From Actinomadura opuntiae (GTDB lineage: Bacteria; Actinomycetota; Actinomycetes; Streptosporangiales; Streptosporangiaceae), in the NCBI RefSeq assembly GCF_030283205.1, contig NZ_JASNWF010000008.1:186001-250000 (forward strand): a stretch of 64,000 bases of DNA, in the 5' to 3' direction. A model generated the notes under the pieces. It did no database searches. It worked only from the letters and a program-made list of their open reading frames with translations, and was not told the origin of the DNA. The translations under genes were made by a program, and so were the position numbers. Below, piece by piece: positions 41,043 to 50,010 of this stretch (the stretch's first letter is position 1; each line of letters starts with the position of its first letter).

Positions 41043-42062
41043 TCAGGGACGCAGCAGGGTCTTCACGGCCCGGCGCTCGTCCATGGCCCGGTAGCCCTCG
41101 GCGGCGTCCTCCAGGGGCAGGGCGAGGTCGAAGACCTTGCCGGGGTCGATCTCCCGGTTCCAGATCAGGCCGATCAGCTCGGGCAGGAACCGGCGCACCG
41201 GGGCGGGCCCGCCGTGCAGGTGCACTCCGGAGAAGAACAGCTCCTCGCCGGGCAGTTCGACGCCGTGGGCGACGCCGACATAGCCGACGTGGCCGCCGGG
41301 ACGGGTCGAGCGGATCGCCTGCATCATCGACTCCTGGGTGCCGACCGCCTCGACGACCGAGTGCGCGCCGAGCCCGTCGGTGAGCTCCTTGACGTCGGCG
41401 ACGCCGCCGGCGCCGCGCTCGGTGATGACGTCGGTGGCGCCGAACTCGAGGGCGAGCTTCTGGCGGTCGGCGTACCGGCTGAAGATGACGACCCGCTCGG
41501 CCCCGAGCCGCCGGGCGGCCAGGACCGCGAGCAGCCCGACCGCGCCGTCGCCGACGACCGCGACGGTCTTGCCGGGTCCGGCCTCGGCGGCCACCGCGCC
41601 GAACCAGCCGGTGCCGAGCACGTCGGAGGCGGCCAGCAGGCCGGGGACGAGGTCGGCGTCGGGCATGCCGGGGGTGGCGACCAGGGTGCCGTCGGCCAGC
41701 GGGACGCGGGCGTACTGCGCCTGCGTGCCGATCGCCCCCATCGGCTCGGCGTGCACGCACCGGGACTGGTATCCGGCCCGGCAGATCGCGCAGGTGTTGT
41801 CGGAGGCGAAGAACGACCCGATGACGAAGTCGCCGGGCTTGACGTTCTCCACCTGGTCGCCGACCTGCTCGACCACGCCGACGTACTCGTGGCCCATCGG
41901 CTGGTGCTCGACCTTCTCCACGCCGCGGTAGGGCCACAGGTCCGAACCGCACACGCACGCCGCCTCGACGCGGATGACCGCGTCGGTCGGCTCGATGATC
42001 CGCGGGTCGTCGCGGTCCTCCACCCGCACGTCCCCGGGAGCGTGCATCACTACACCGCGCAT
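41043..42062 (-). CDS. Zinc-dependent alcohol dehydrogenase (MDR family)
   Basis: A 339-aa medium-chain dehydrogenase. Catalytic zinc ligands lie in ACVCGSDLWPYRG and GHEYVG; the structural zinc loop is CAICRAGYQSRC, with three of the usual four Cys clear. VVGDGAVGLLAVLAARRLG is the Rossmann motif. ATG 42062 is preferred because AGGAAG lies close before it and the family begins at MRGVV; ATG 42092 would add ten residues. It heads a leftward operon with DUF2255 and the cupin, divergent from the XRE regulator. Confidence 0.92.
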   Translation of the reverse strand: MRGVVMHAPGDVRVEDRDDPRIIEPTDAVIRVEAACVCGSDLWPYRGVEKVEHQPMGHEYVGVVEQVGDQVENVKPGDFVIGSFFASDNTCAICRAGYQSRCVHAEPMGAIGTQAQYARVPLADGTLVATPGMPDADLVPGLLAASDVLGTGWFGAVAAEAGPGKTVAVVGDGAVGLLAVLAARRLGAERVVIFSRYADRQKLALEFGATDVITERGAGGVADVKELTDGLGAHSVVEAVGTQESMMQAIRSTRPGGHVGYVGVAHGVELPGEELFFSGVHLHGGPAPVRRFLPELIGLIWNREIDPGKVFDLALPLEDAAEGYRAMDERRAVKTLLRP

Positions 42063-42222
42063 GCTTCCACTTCCTTGGTCTGGTGTGTCCACGTTCTGCT
42101 TCCACGGCCGTCAGGCGGCCACTACCCAGCAAAGACGCTGGTCAGCCCGGCAGGAAGGCACTGGTGAAAGGTGTACTGGCAGGGCACCCCTGGCGGCCGC
42201 GGGGCCGCCTAGCCTGGAAGGC

Positions 42223-43128
42223 GTGGACCAGCGCAGCGAAGTCCGTGAGTTCCTGACCTCCCGCCGGGCCAGGATCACCCCGCAGCAGGCCGGGCTGCCG
42301 TCCTACGGCACGCGGCGGGTGCCCGGCCTGCGCCGCGCCGAGGTCGCCCAGCTCGCCGGCGTCAGCGTGGAGTACTACTCCCGCCTGGAGCGCGGCGACC
42401 TGTCCGGCGTGTCCGACCACGTCCTGGACGCCCTGGCCCGCGCCCTGCGGCTCGACGACGAGGAGCGCATCCACCTGGAGGACCTGGCCCGCGCGGCCGG
42501 GCCCGGGCCGCGCCGCCGGCGCCGCTCCGCCCCGCAGCGGGTACGGCCCACGGTGCAGCGGATGCTGGACTCCATGACCGACGCGCCCGCGATCGTCATG
42601 AACGGCCGCGGCGACATCCTCGCCACGAACCTGCTCGGCCGGGCCCTGTACTCCCCCATGATCGACGCCGCGCGCGGCAGCACCCCCAATCACGCCCGGT
42701 TCATCTTCCTGGACCCGCGCTCCCGCGAGTTCTGGGGCGACTGGGAACGCGCCGCCGACACCACCGTCGCCCTCCTGCACGCCGAGGCCGGCCGCGACCC
42801 CTACGACAAGGAGCTCACCGACCTGATCGGCGAGCTGTCCACCCGCAGCGACGACTTCCGCGCCCGCTGGGCCCGCCACGACGTCATCCAGCACCACATC
42901 GGCGCCAAGCCCGTCCACCACCCCCTCGTCGGCGAACTCCACCTCACCTACGAGTCCCTGGACCTGCCCGCCGACAACCTCACCCTCGTCGCCTACGGCA
43001 CCGAGCCCGGCGGCGACTCCGAGGACAAGCTCCGCCTCCTGGCCAGCTGGGCCGCCGGCCAGGGCGACCGCGCCGGCACGGCCCGCGCCGACCGCGAAAG
43101 CGCGCCGCGCAGGGAATCGGACGCCTGA
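42223..43128 (+). CDS. XRE-type regulator with MmyB-like ligand domain
   Basis: A 301-aa regulator: helix-turn-helix at about 36-60 (VPGLRRAEVAQLAGVSVEYYSRLERG) and a C-terminal MmyB-like PAS-type domain (about 105-270) thought to bind fatty-acid-like or hydrophobic ligands. The start is GTG 42223, after GGAAG. Such regulators in actinobacteria typically sit divergent from the oxidoreductase they control, here the zinc alcohol dehydrogenase operon. Confidence 0.9.
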   Translation: MDQRSEVREFLTSRRARITPQQAGLPSYGTRRVPGLRRAEVAQLAGVSVEYYSRLERGDLSGVSDHVLDALARALRLDDEERIHLEDLARAAGPGPRRRRRSAPQRVRPTVQRMLDSMTDAPAIVMNGRGDILATNLLGRALYSPMIDAARGSTPNHARFIFLDPRSREFWGDWERAADTTVALLHAEAGRDPYDKELTDLIGELSTRSDDFRARWARHDVIQHHIGAKPVHHPLVGELHLTYESLDLPADNLTLVAYGTEPGGDSEDKLRLLASWAAGQGDRAGTARADRESAPRRESDA

Positions 43129-43141
43129 CGCGCCGCGGCCG

Positions 43142-44071
43142 TCACTCCTGGACGCAGCCGCGTTCGGACGGGCTCAGGCCGAAGGCGTTGTGGCTGAAGC
43201 GCTGCCGGTAGGTGGTGGCCGACAGCCCGTAGTGGGCCCGGAAGCGGCGGGCGAAGTAGTTCTGGTCGGCCCAGCCGACGGCCTGGCCGATCTGGGTGAT
43301 CGACTGGTCGGTGTGCAGCAGCAGCGAGGCGGCGGTCTCGACGCGGTGCTGGGCGAGGTAGGCCATCGGCGGCAGGCCGGTGGTGGTCTTGAAGATCCGC
43401 ACCAGGTAGCGCGGGGACAGGTGCAGGTGGTCGGCGAGTTCGGTGAGCGTCCACCGGTGCGCCATGCGCGCCTCCAGCAGCCGCATCGCCTGCGCCACCG
43501 CGGGATGGGCGGCGCCCGACCCCGGCGCGCGGTGCTCGGCGACGGCCCGGGCCAGGTGGCTGAGGAACAGCGTGAGGCGGCCGATGATGTCGCCGCGGTG
43601 GTGGTCGATGCTCTGGCGGCTGAGCCGGTCGAGGGCGTCGAGGTGAACGATCGACGCTTTGAGCGCTTGTGCGTCGAGCCGCGTGGTGAGCATGCCGCGG
43701 CGCTGCATGGAGTTGGGCGCGGTCCACAGCAGGTATCCCAGCAGCGGGTCCTCGCGGGTCCAGGCGAGCTCGCGGTGCAGCAGCTCGGTGCTGAAGCAGC
43801 AGTTGTACAGGTCCAGGTCCTGGCAGTCCTCGTAGCCGTGCCAGACCCCCGGCCGCAGCAGGATGACCTCCCCGACCTCCAGGTTCCTGCGCCCGTCGAG
43901 GGACCGGTGCCTGCCCCGGCCGCCGGTGACCACGGCGATCTCCATGAAGCTGTGCGTGTGGACCGAATGGTCTCCCTGGTGCAGGTAGTGGCCTGCGTAG
44001 GCCAGGGAGCCGTCGGTGAAGTACAGCAGTCCCTTGGCCGTCCCGACGGGCGGTTCCTCCATGCCGGGCAC
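43142..44071 (-). CDS. AraC family regulator of the rhamnoside operon
   Basis: A 309-aa regulator with an N-terminal cupin sensor (HSVHTHSFMEIAVVTGGRG, GEVILLRPGVWHGYEDC) and two C-terminal HTH units (WTLTELADHLHLSPRYLVRIFKTTTG and ITQIGQAVGWADQNYFARRFRA). GTG 44071 is favoured by GGAGG 7 nt before it; ATG 44062 and ATG 44089 are alternatives. It is of the RhaS/RhaR-like size and sensor type and lies divergent from the sugar ABC genes and rhamnosidase, so it is their probable sugar-responsive activator. Confidence 0.9.
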   Translation of the reverse strand: MPGMEEPPVGTAKGLLYFTDGSLAYAGHYLHQGDHSVHTHSFMEIAVVTGGRGRHRSLDGRRNLEVGEVILLRPGVWHGYEDCQDLDLYNCCFSTELLHRELAWTREDPLLGYLLWTAPNSMQRRGMLTTRLDAQALKASIVHLDALDRLSRQSIDHHRGDIIGRLTLFLSHLARAVAEHRAPGSGAAHPAVAQAMRLLEARMAHRWTLTELADHLHLSPRYLVRIFKTTTGLPPMAYLAQHRVETAASLLLHTDQSITQIGQAVGWADQNYFARRFRAHYGLSATTYRQRFSHNAFGLSPSERGCVQE

Positions 44072-44174
44072 CCTAACCCCTCCGCGCACCCATGAGGTGG
44101 GGTGAACATCGTGCTACCGCAGGACCATTCCGGGCTATCGGCGCCCCTGGTCGCGGGCGCACGATCCCTCACTA

Positions 44175-44196
44175 ACCGGTGACGTGGTTCACCGGT
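44175..44196. promoter_or_regulatory. 22-nt perfect palindrome before the sugar ABC operon
   Basis: Arms ACCGGTGA and TCACCGGT surround a 6-nt spacer, 56 nt before the first permease start. It is a probable regulator binding site in the divergent gap with the AraC gene; symmetric sites are more usual for LacI-type than AraC proteins. Confidence 0.55.
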
Positions 44197-44251
44197 CCGC
44201 AACGAGTTCGTCATCCGCCGTGCGCCGCGCGCACGGCGCTGGGAGGTGCTG

Positions 44252-45136
44252 ATGTCCGCGCGACGTGCCAAGGGGGTGCCACCTGGATGGTTCGCGCTCC
44301 CCGCCCTGGTCCTGTACGCGTTCGTGGTGCTGGTGCCGAGCGTCAAGGGAGCGGGGTTCGCCTTCACCGACTGGGACGGGCTGAACCCGGCCAAGCACTT
44401 CGTGGGGCTCGGCAACTTCCGGCAGATGTGGTCCGACCCGGCGGCGCGCGGTGCGCTCCGGCAGACGCTGATCATCGCGGTGGCGATCACCGTGGTGCAG
44501 AACGCGCTGGGGCTGGCGCTGGCGATGGGCGTGCACAGCCTGGTCAAGAGCCGGTTCGTGCTGCGGGTGCTGCTGTTCGCGCCGGCGGTGATGACGCCGG
44601 TGGTCACCGCGGCGCTGTGGAAGTACATGCTCGCGCCGGACGGGGCGATCAACGGCCTGCTGGACGGCATCGGCCTCGGGTCCTGGCAGCAGAACTGGCT
44701 GGGCGAGGGGAACCTCGCGCTGGGCAGCGTGATCGGCGTGATCGTCTGGCAGTTCGCCGGCTACTCGATGGTCATCTTCCTGGCGGGCCTGCAGGGCATC
44801 CCGGCCGAGATCTCCGAGGCCGCCGCGGTGGACGGGGCGGGCGCCTGGCAGCGGTTCCGCAGCATCGTGCTGCCCCTGCTGGCACCGGCGATGACCATCA
44901 ACCTGATGCTGTCGATCATCGGCGGCCTGAAGCTCTTCGACCAGGTGTGGGTGATGACCGCCGGCGGCCCCGGCAACTCGACCGAGACCCTGTCGACGCT
45001 CATCTACAAGAACGCCTTCCAGTTCAACGAGTACGGCTACAGCGTCGCCATCGCGATCGTGCTCACGGTCTTCGTCGCGATCATTTCCAGCGGCCAGTAC
45101 GGGCTGCTGCGGCGGCAGGAGAGGTCGGCCCGGTGA
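44252..45136 (+). CDS. Sugar ABC transporter permease 1 (CUT1 type)
   Basis: A 294-aa integral membrane protein with about six membrane segments, the first at about 13-33. The cytoplasmic EAA loop that docks the ATPase reads EISEAAAVDGAGAWQRFRSI near residue 190. ATG 44252 follows GGGAGG at 5 nt. It forms the channel with the next protein, whose start overlaps by 4 nt. No ATPase gene is in the operon, so a shared MsmX-like ATPase is probably used. Confidence 0.93.
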   Translation: MSARRAKGVPPGWFALPALVLYAFVVLVPSVKGAGFAFTDWDGLNPAKHFVGLGNFRQMWSDPAARGALRQTLIIAVAITVVQNALGLALAMGVHSLVKSRFVLRVLLFAPAVMTPVVTAALWKYMLAPDGAINGLLDGIGLGSWQQNWLGEGNLALGSVIGVIVWQFAGYSMVIFLAGLQGIPAEISEAAAVDGAGAWQRFRSIVLPLLAPAMTINLMLSIIGGLKLFDQVWVMTAGGPGNSTETLSTLIYKNAFQFNEYGYSVAIAIVLTVFVAIISSGQYGLLRRQERSAR

Positions 45137-45954
45137 ACCGCTATTCGGCGCGCACCCTGCTGCGCGAGATCCTGATGATCGCGGTCACCCTGGTGATGGC
45201 GTTCCCGCTGTACATCCTGGTGAACCTGTCGCTGCGCGATCCCCACGACGGCTCGTCGGTCATCATGCCGACGACGTCCCCGACCCTGCGCAACTACGCC
45301 GACGCGTGGCGGGACGCCGGGCTGGCCGGCGCGATCGTCAACAGCGTCATCGTCACCGCCGTGAGCGTGGCGTTGATCGTGGTGCTGTCGGCCATGGCCG
45401 CCTACCCGCTCGCGCGGGTGACCGCCCGCTGGTCGCGGTGGCTGTTCTGGCTGGTCATGCTGGGGCTGCTGCTGCCGTTCCAGCTCGCGCTGCTGCCGCT
45501 GTACCAGACGATCCGCGACCTGCACCTGCTCGGCACGCTGTGGTCACTGGTGCTGTTCTACAGCGGTCTCCAGATCCCTTTCGCGACCTTCCTGTACGTG
45601 GGGTTCCTGCGGGCTATCCCCCGCGATTACGAAGAGGCCGCGCTCATCGACGGCGCCCAGCCGATGCAGGTCTTCTGGCGCGTCCTGTTCCCTCTGCTCC
45701 GCCCCATCACCGGGACGGTCATCATCCTCAACGCCATCTTCGTCTGGAATGACTTCTTGACTCCTTTCCTTTATCTCAGCGGCAGCGACCAGCAGACCAT
45801 TCCGGTCGCCATCTTCGGTTTCCTCGGCCAGTACGTCTCGCAGTGGAACCTGGTGTTCGCGGGCCTGGTCCTGGCGATGCTGCCGATCCTGGCCGTCTAT
45901 TTCGTCATGCAGCGGCACATCATCAAGGGCTTCGCCGGAGGACTGAAGGGATGA
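45133..45954 (+). CDS. Sugar ABC transporter permease 2 (CUT1 type)
   Basis: A 273-aa membrane protein of six segments with the EAA loop YEEAALIDGAQPMQVFWRV at about 170-188. The GTG start overlaps the stop of permease 1 and its own stop overlaps the rhamnosidase start, so the three are translationally coupled. It imports a saccharide or glycoside bound by the lipoprotein encoded at 48728. Confidence 0.93.
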   Translation: MNRYSARTLLREILMIAVTLVMAFPLYILVNLSLRDPHDGSSVIMPTTSPTLRNYADAWRDAGLAGAIVNSVIVTAVSVALIVVLSAMAAYPLARVTARWSRWLFWLVMLGLLLPFQLALLPLYQTIRDLHLLGTLWSLVLFYSGLQIPFATFLYVGFLRAIPRDYEEAALIDGAQPMQVFWRVLFPLLRPITGTVIILNAIFVWNDFLTPFLYLSGSDQQTIPVAIFGFLGQYVSQWNLVFAGLVLAMLPILAVYFVMQRHIIKGFAGGLKG

Positions 45955-48719
45955 CCGTGCCCCCGATCACCGTGTCGCTGACGCCTTACGGGCTCACCTG
46001 CGAGCAACTCGACGAGCCTCTCGGCCTGGACGAACCGACGCCCCGCCTGTCGTGGAAGCTGCGATCGTCGCGGCGAGGCGATGCCCAGAGCGCCTACCGG
46101 CTCACCGTCGCGCTGGCGGAAACCGACCTGGACGAGGGCCGTCTCCTCTGGGACACCGGCCGCGTGACCAGCCCTGACACTCTCCTGATCCCCTATGACG
46201 GGCCGCCGCTGCACTCCTCGACCCGCTACCACTGGCGCGTCACCGTCTGGGACGCGCGCGGCGAGCAGACCGCCGACGCCGATTCGTGGTTCGAGACCGG
46301 ACTCTTGCACCCGGACGAGTGGAAGGCGGCGTGGATCGCCCGCGATCGGGACGCGGCACCGCCGCAGGATCCCCCGGCCGTCGAGGACCGCACGGAGCGC
46401 ACCCGCCACCTGGAACCCTGCCCGCATCTGCGGCGCGCCTTCACCATCGACAAGCCCCTGGTGCGAGCCCGCGCGTACGTGAGCGCGCGCGGCCTGTACG
46501 AGCTGCGGTTGAACGGCCGCCGGGTGGGCGACGCCGAACTCGCCCCGGGATGGACCGAGTACCGGCATCGCGTCCTGTACCAGACCTATGACGTCGGTGA
46601 CCTGCTGCGCGAGGGCGACAACGTGGTCGGCGCGGTGCTGGCCGACGGGTGGTGGAGCGGCTTCGTCGGCTTCGACTCGCGGCGGCACGCCCAGCACTAC
46701 GGCGAGGCGCCGCAGCTGATCGTCCAGTTGCTGCTGGACTTCGCCGACGGATCGCGCCGCTGGATCCTGTCGGACGGCGACTGGCGCGAGCACGCCGGGC
46801 CGATCCGGCACTCCGACCTGCTCATGGGCGAGTACGTCGACGCCCGCCGCGAGCTGACCGGCTGGGACGAGCCCGGCTTCGACGACGGCGGCTGGCGTCC
46901 GGTCGTGGTCGCAGGCACCGACACCGCCGTGCTGCGGGCCGCGCCCGACCGTCCCGTCCGAGTGCTGGAGGAGCTGCCCGCCCGCTCGGTGGAGCGCCGC
47001 GCCGACGGCCGGTTCATCGTCGACCTCGGGCAGAACATGGTCGGACGCGTCCGGCTGACCGTCCGCGACGCCCCGTCCGGCAGCCGGATCCAGCTCCGGC
47101 ACGCCGAGATCCTCGACGGCGGCGATCTGTACGTCGACAACCTCCGCACCGCCGAGGCCACCGACGTCTACGTGACCGCCGGACGCGACGTCGAGGTGTT
47201 CGAGCCGCGCTTCACCTTCCACGGCTTCCGCTACGTCGAGGTCACCGGTTACCCCGGCGACCTGGCCGCCGAGGACGTCACCGGACGCGTCCTGCACAGC
47301 GACACCCCCTGGACCGGCGAGTTCGCGTGCTCGGACGACACCGTCATGCGGTTGCAGTCCAACATCCGCTGGGGGCAGCGCGGCAACTTCGTGTCGGTCC
47401 CGACCGACTGCCCGCAGCGCGACGAGCGGCTCGGCTGGCTGGCCGACGCGCAGGTGTTCCTGCCCACCGCCTGCCGCAACGCCGACGTCGCCGCGTTCTT
47501 CGCCCGCTGGATGCGCGACGTGGTCGACGCCCAGCACCCCGACGGCGCGTTCCCCGACGTCGTCCCGGAACTGTGCATGACCCGCGAGGGCGCGCCCGCC
47601 TGGGGCGACGGCGGCGTGATCATCCCCTGGCACCTGTACCGCGAGTACGGCGACCGGCGCGTGCTGGAACGCAGCTTCCCGGCCATGAAGGCGTGGGTCG
47701 ACCACGTCCACCGCGACAACCCCGACCTGATCTGGCGGCACGGCGTCGGCAACCACTACGGCGACTGGCTCCAGGTCAACGCCGAGACCCCGCGCGACGT
47801 CCTGGCGACCGCCTACTTCGCGCGCAGCACCGAACTCGTCGCCAGGACGGCCGAAGTCCTCGGCGCCGAGCACGACGCCAAGCACTACGGGGCTCTGCAC
47901 ACCGCCATCCGGGACGCGTTCATCGACGCCTTCGTCGACGCCGACGAGGGTCGCGTGGCGGGCGAAACCCAGACCGGCTACCTGCTCGCCCTGGCTTTCG
48001 GCCTGCTCCCCGAACGCGCCGTCCCGGCGGCCGTGGACCGCCTCGCCGCCGACATCGAGGCCCGCGACCACCACCTGACCACCGGCTTCGTCGGCGTGGC
48101 GCTGCTGTGCCCGGTCCTCGCCGCGCACGGCCGCCACGACCTGGCCTACGCCCTGCTGCATCAGGACACCTATCCGTCCTGGGCGTACTCGATCCGGCAC
48201 GGCGCCACCACCATCTGGGAGCGCTGGGACGGCTGGACCGAGGAGCACGGCATCAAACCGCCCGCGATGAACTCCTTCAACCACTACAGCCTCGGCTCGG
48301 TCGGCGAATGGCTGTACGGCGGCGTCGCCGGCATCGGCCAGCCCCCCGGCTCGGTCGCCTACCGCGAACTCCGCCTCGCCCCCGCCGTCGGCGGACGGCT
48401 GACCTGGGCCCGCGCCCGCCAGGAGACCGCGCGCGGAACCGTCGAATGCGGCTGGTCCCTCGAAGCGGGACGGCTGCGGCTCCAGGTCACCGTCCCGCCC
48501 GGCGCCGACGCCACGCTGACCGTGCCGACCGGGGCTCCCGACGGTGTGGCCGAAGGCGGCGCGCCGTTGTCGGCCTCCGAAGACCTCCACGTCGTCGAGC
48601 GTTCCGACCGTTCCGTGACCGTCCGCCTGCGCGGCGGCCACTACGACTTCAGTGCGACGCCCCCCGCCGCCGACCCATCCCCGTCCCCGGTCCTGGCCCA
48701 GGACCAGCCCACCCCCTGA
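45951..48719 (+). CDS. Alpha-L-rhamnosidase (GH78)
   Basis: A 922-aa glycoside hydrolase: N-terminal beta domains (about 1-400, including the rhamnosidase N-terminal domain at about 150-310), then an (alpha/alpha)6 catalytic barrel to about 780 and a C-terminal beta domain. Catalytic region motifs are DCPQRDERLGW (486-496) with acidic residues D491/E492, WGDGGVIIPW, and TIWERWDGW with E757, a likely base. No signal peptide is present, so rhamnosides are probably cleaved after import by the coupled ABC system. The Pro/Ser-rich tail (last 20 residues) has no known role. Confidence 0.93.
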   Translation: MTVPPITVSLTPYGLTCEQLDEPLGLDEPTPRLSWKLRSSRRGDAQSAYRLTVALAETDLDEGRLLWDTGRVTSPDTLLIPYDGPPLHSSTRYHWRVTVWDARGEQTADADSWFETGLLHPDEWKAAWIARDRDAAPPQDPPAVEDRTERTRHLEPCPHLRRAFTIDKPLVRARAYVSARGLYELRLNGRRVGDAELAPGWTEYRHRVLYQTYDVGDLLREGDNVVGAVLADGWWSGFVGFDSRRHAQHYGEAPQLIVQLLLDFADGSRRWILSDGDWREHAGPIRHSDLLMGEYVDARRELTGWDEPGFDDGGWRPVVVAGTDTAVLRAAPDRPVRVLEELPARSVERRADGRFIVDLGQNMVGRVRLTVRDAPSGSRIQLRHAEILDGGDLYVDNLRTAEATDVYVTAGRDVEVFEPRFTFHGFRYVEVTGYPGDLAAEDVTGRVLHSDTPWTGEFACSDDTVMRLQSNIRWGQRGNFVSVPTDCPQRDERLGWLADAQVFLPTACRNADVAAFFARWMRDVVDAQHPDGAFPDVVPELCMTREGAPAWGDGGVIIPWHLYREYGDRRVLERSFPAMKAWVDHVHRDNPDLIWRHGVGNHYGDWLQVNAETPRDVLATAYFARSTELVARTAEVLGAEHDAKHYGALHTAIRDAFIDAFVDADEGRVAGETQTGYLLALAFGLLPERAVPAAVDRLAADIEARDHHLTTGFVGVALLCPVLAAHGRHDLAYALLHQDTYPSWAYSIRHGATTIWERWDGWTEEHGIKPPAMNSFNHYSLGSVGEWLYGGVAGIGQPPGSVAYRELRLAPAVGGRLTWARARQETARGTVECGWSLEAGRLRLQVTVPPGADATLTVPTGAPDGVAEGGAPLSASEDLHVVERSDRSVTVRLRGGHYDFSATPPAADPSPSPVLAQDQPTP

Positions 48720-48727
48720 GGAAGACC

Positions 48728-49996
48728 ATGTCCAAGACCCATCGCCTGGCCGCCGTCTGCGCGGCCTCGGCCCTCACCCTGTCCGCCGCCGCGTGCAGCA
48801 GCGGCACCAACGCCAACTCCGGCGGCGCCAAGAGCCTGCGCGTGTCGGCCGTCGCCACCGACCGCGCCGGCACCGAGGCCGCCATCAAGGCGTTCAAGCA
48901 GCGCAACCCGGGCGTGCAGGTCACCGCCTCCTACGCCGACACCGACCAGTACCAGGGCACGCTGCGCACGCAGCTGTCGTCCGGCACCGCGCCGGACGTC
49001 TTCTTCGCCTGGCCCGGCAACGGCAACCCCGGCGCGATCGATGTCCTGGCCCCCACCGGCTACCTCGCCGACCTGTCCGGACGGTCCTGGACCTCCCAGA
49101 TCCCTCCCGGTATCAAGCCCGTCACCCAGGTCGGCGGCAAGACCTACATCGTCCCGCTGACCTTCGTCGGCATCGGCGCCCTCTACAACAAGAAGGCCCT
49201 GGACGAGACCGGCGCCAAGATCCCCACCACCTGGACCGAGACGCTGGCCTTCTGCGACGCCGCCAAGGCCAAGGGCAAGGTCGCCTTCGCCCTCGGCAAC
49301 CAGACCGACTGGGTCACCCAGCTCGTCGACTACGCCCTCGTCCCCACCACCGTCTACGCGGCCACGCCCGACTTCGACCAGAAGATGAAGGCCGGCTCGG
49401 CCACCTTCGCCGGTTCCGGCTGGAAGACCGCGATGGACAAGTACCTGGAGATGGACAAGCGCGGCTGCTTCTCCAAGGACCCGCTCGGCACGTCCTTCGA
49501 GAGCTCGGTCTCGCAGCTGGCCAAGGGCAAGGCCGTCGCCGCCGTCCAGGTCACCTCCACCCTCAACCAGCTCAAGTCCGAAGCGCCGCAGGGCACGCAG
49601 TTCGCCCTGTTCCCGCTGCCCGCCACCGACAACGCCGCCGAGACCCGCATGCCCGGCGCCGCCGGCGGCGCGTTCGCCCTCAACGCCAAGGCCAAGAACA
49701 AGGACCTGGCCTCCAAGTTCATCGACTTCCTCGCCACCCCCGAGGCCATGAACCTGTACGCGAACGCCACCGGCAACCTGCCCAGCATCCCCAACGCCCA
49801 GTTCACCGCCGACCCCGCCCTCCAGCCGCTCATCGACTTCCAGAAGGCGGGCAAGACCGTCCCGTTCATGGACCAGCTGTGGCCCAACCCCAAGGTCCAG
49901 CAGGCCCACTTCACCGGCGTGCAGAACCTGTTCGCCGGCAAGGCCGACCCCGCCAAGGTCCTCAAGCAGATGGACGAGGCGTACGCGCAGAAGTAG
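48728..49996 (+). CDS. Sugar-binding lipoprotein of the ABC transporter
   Basis: A 422-aa family 1 solute-binding protein. The signal peptide ends in LSAAAC, with lipidated C23, so it is anchored outside the membrane. The mature part shows TDQYQGTLRTQLSSGTAPDVFF and AGGAFALNAKAKNKDLASKFIDFLATPEA typical of CUT1 binding proteins. ATG is 8 nt after the rhamnosidase stop. Its position at the end of the operon, after the enzyme, is unusual; it more often comes first. A perfect hairpin follows. Confidence 0.93.
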   Translation: MSKTHRLAAVCAASALTLSAAACSSGTNANSGGAKSLRVSAVATDRAGTEAAIKAFKQRNPGVQVTASYADTDQYQGTLRTQLSSGTAPDVFFAWPGNGNPGAIDVLAPTGYLADLSGRSWTSQIPPGIKPVTQVGGKTYIVPLTFVGIGALYNKKALDETGAKIPTTWTETLAFCDAAKAKGKVAFALGNQTDWVTQLVDYALVPTTVYAATPDFDQKMKAGSATFAGSGWKTAMDKYLEMDKRGCFSKDPLGTSFESSVSQLAKGKAVAAVQVTSTLNQLKSEAPQGTQFALFPLPATDNAAETRMPGAAGGAFALNAKAKNKDLASKFIDFLATPEAMNLYANATGNLPSIPNAQFTADPALQPLIDFQKAGKTVPFMDQLWPNPKVQQAHFTGVQNLFAGKADPAKVLKQMDEAYAQK

Positions 49997-50010
49997 CGAC
50001 CGACCACCGG

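Noticed and set aside
42193..42212. GC-only inverted repeat (GGCGGCC and GGCCGCC) before the XRE gene as an operator
   Set aside because: In such GC-rich DNA short GC palindromes arise by chance, and nothing similar recurs at other promoters here.
36423..43128. Natural-product gene cluster around the BBE flavoprotein, decarboxylase and cupin
   Set aside because: Tailoring-like enzymes occur, but there is no polyketide synthase, peptide synthetase, terpene cyclase or RiPP core gene.
45897..48641. A 914-codon open frame antisense to the rhamnosidase, and many similar long antisense frames
   Set aside because: In DNA this GC-rich, stops are rare in the frames opposite real genes. The products are low-complexity and rich in Arg/Ala/Gly or Val/Asp/Gly, and no domain is recognisable, while the opposite strand encodes a clear family.
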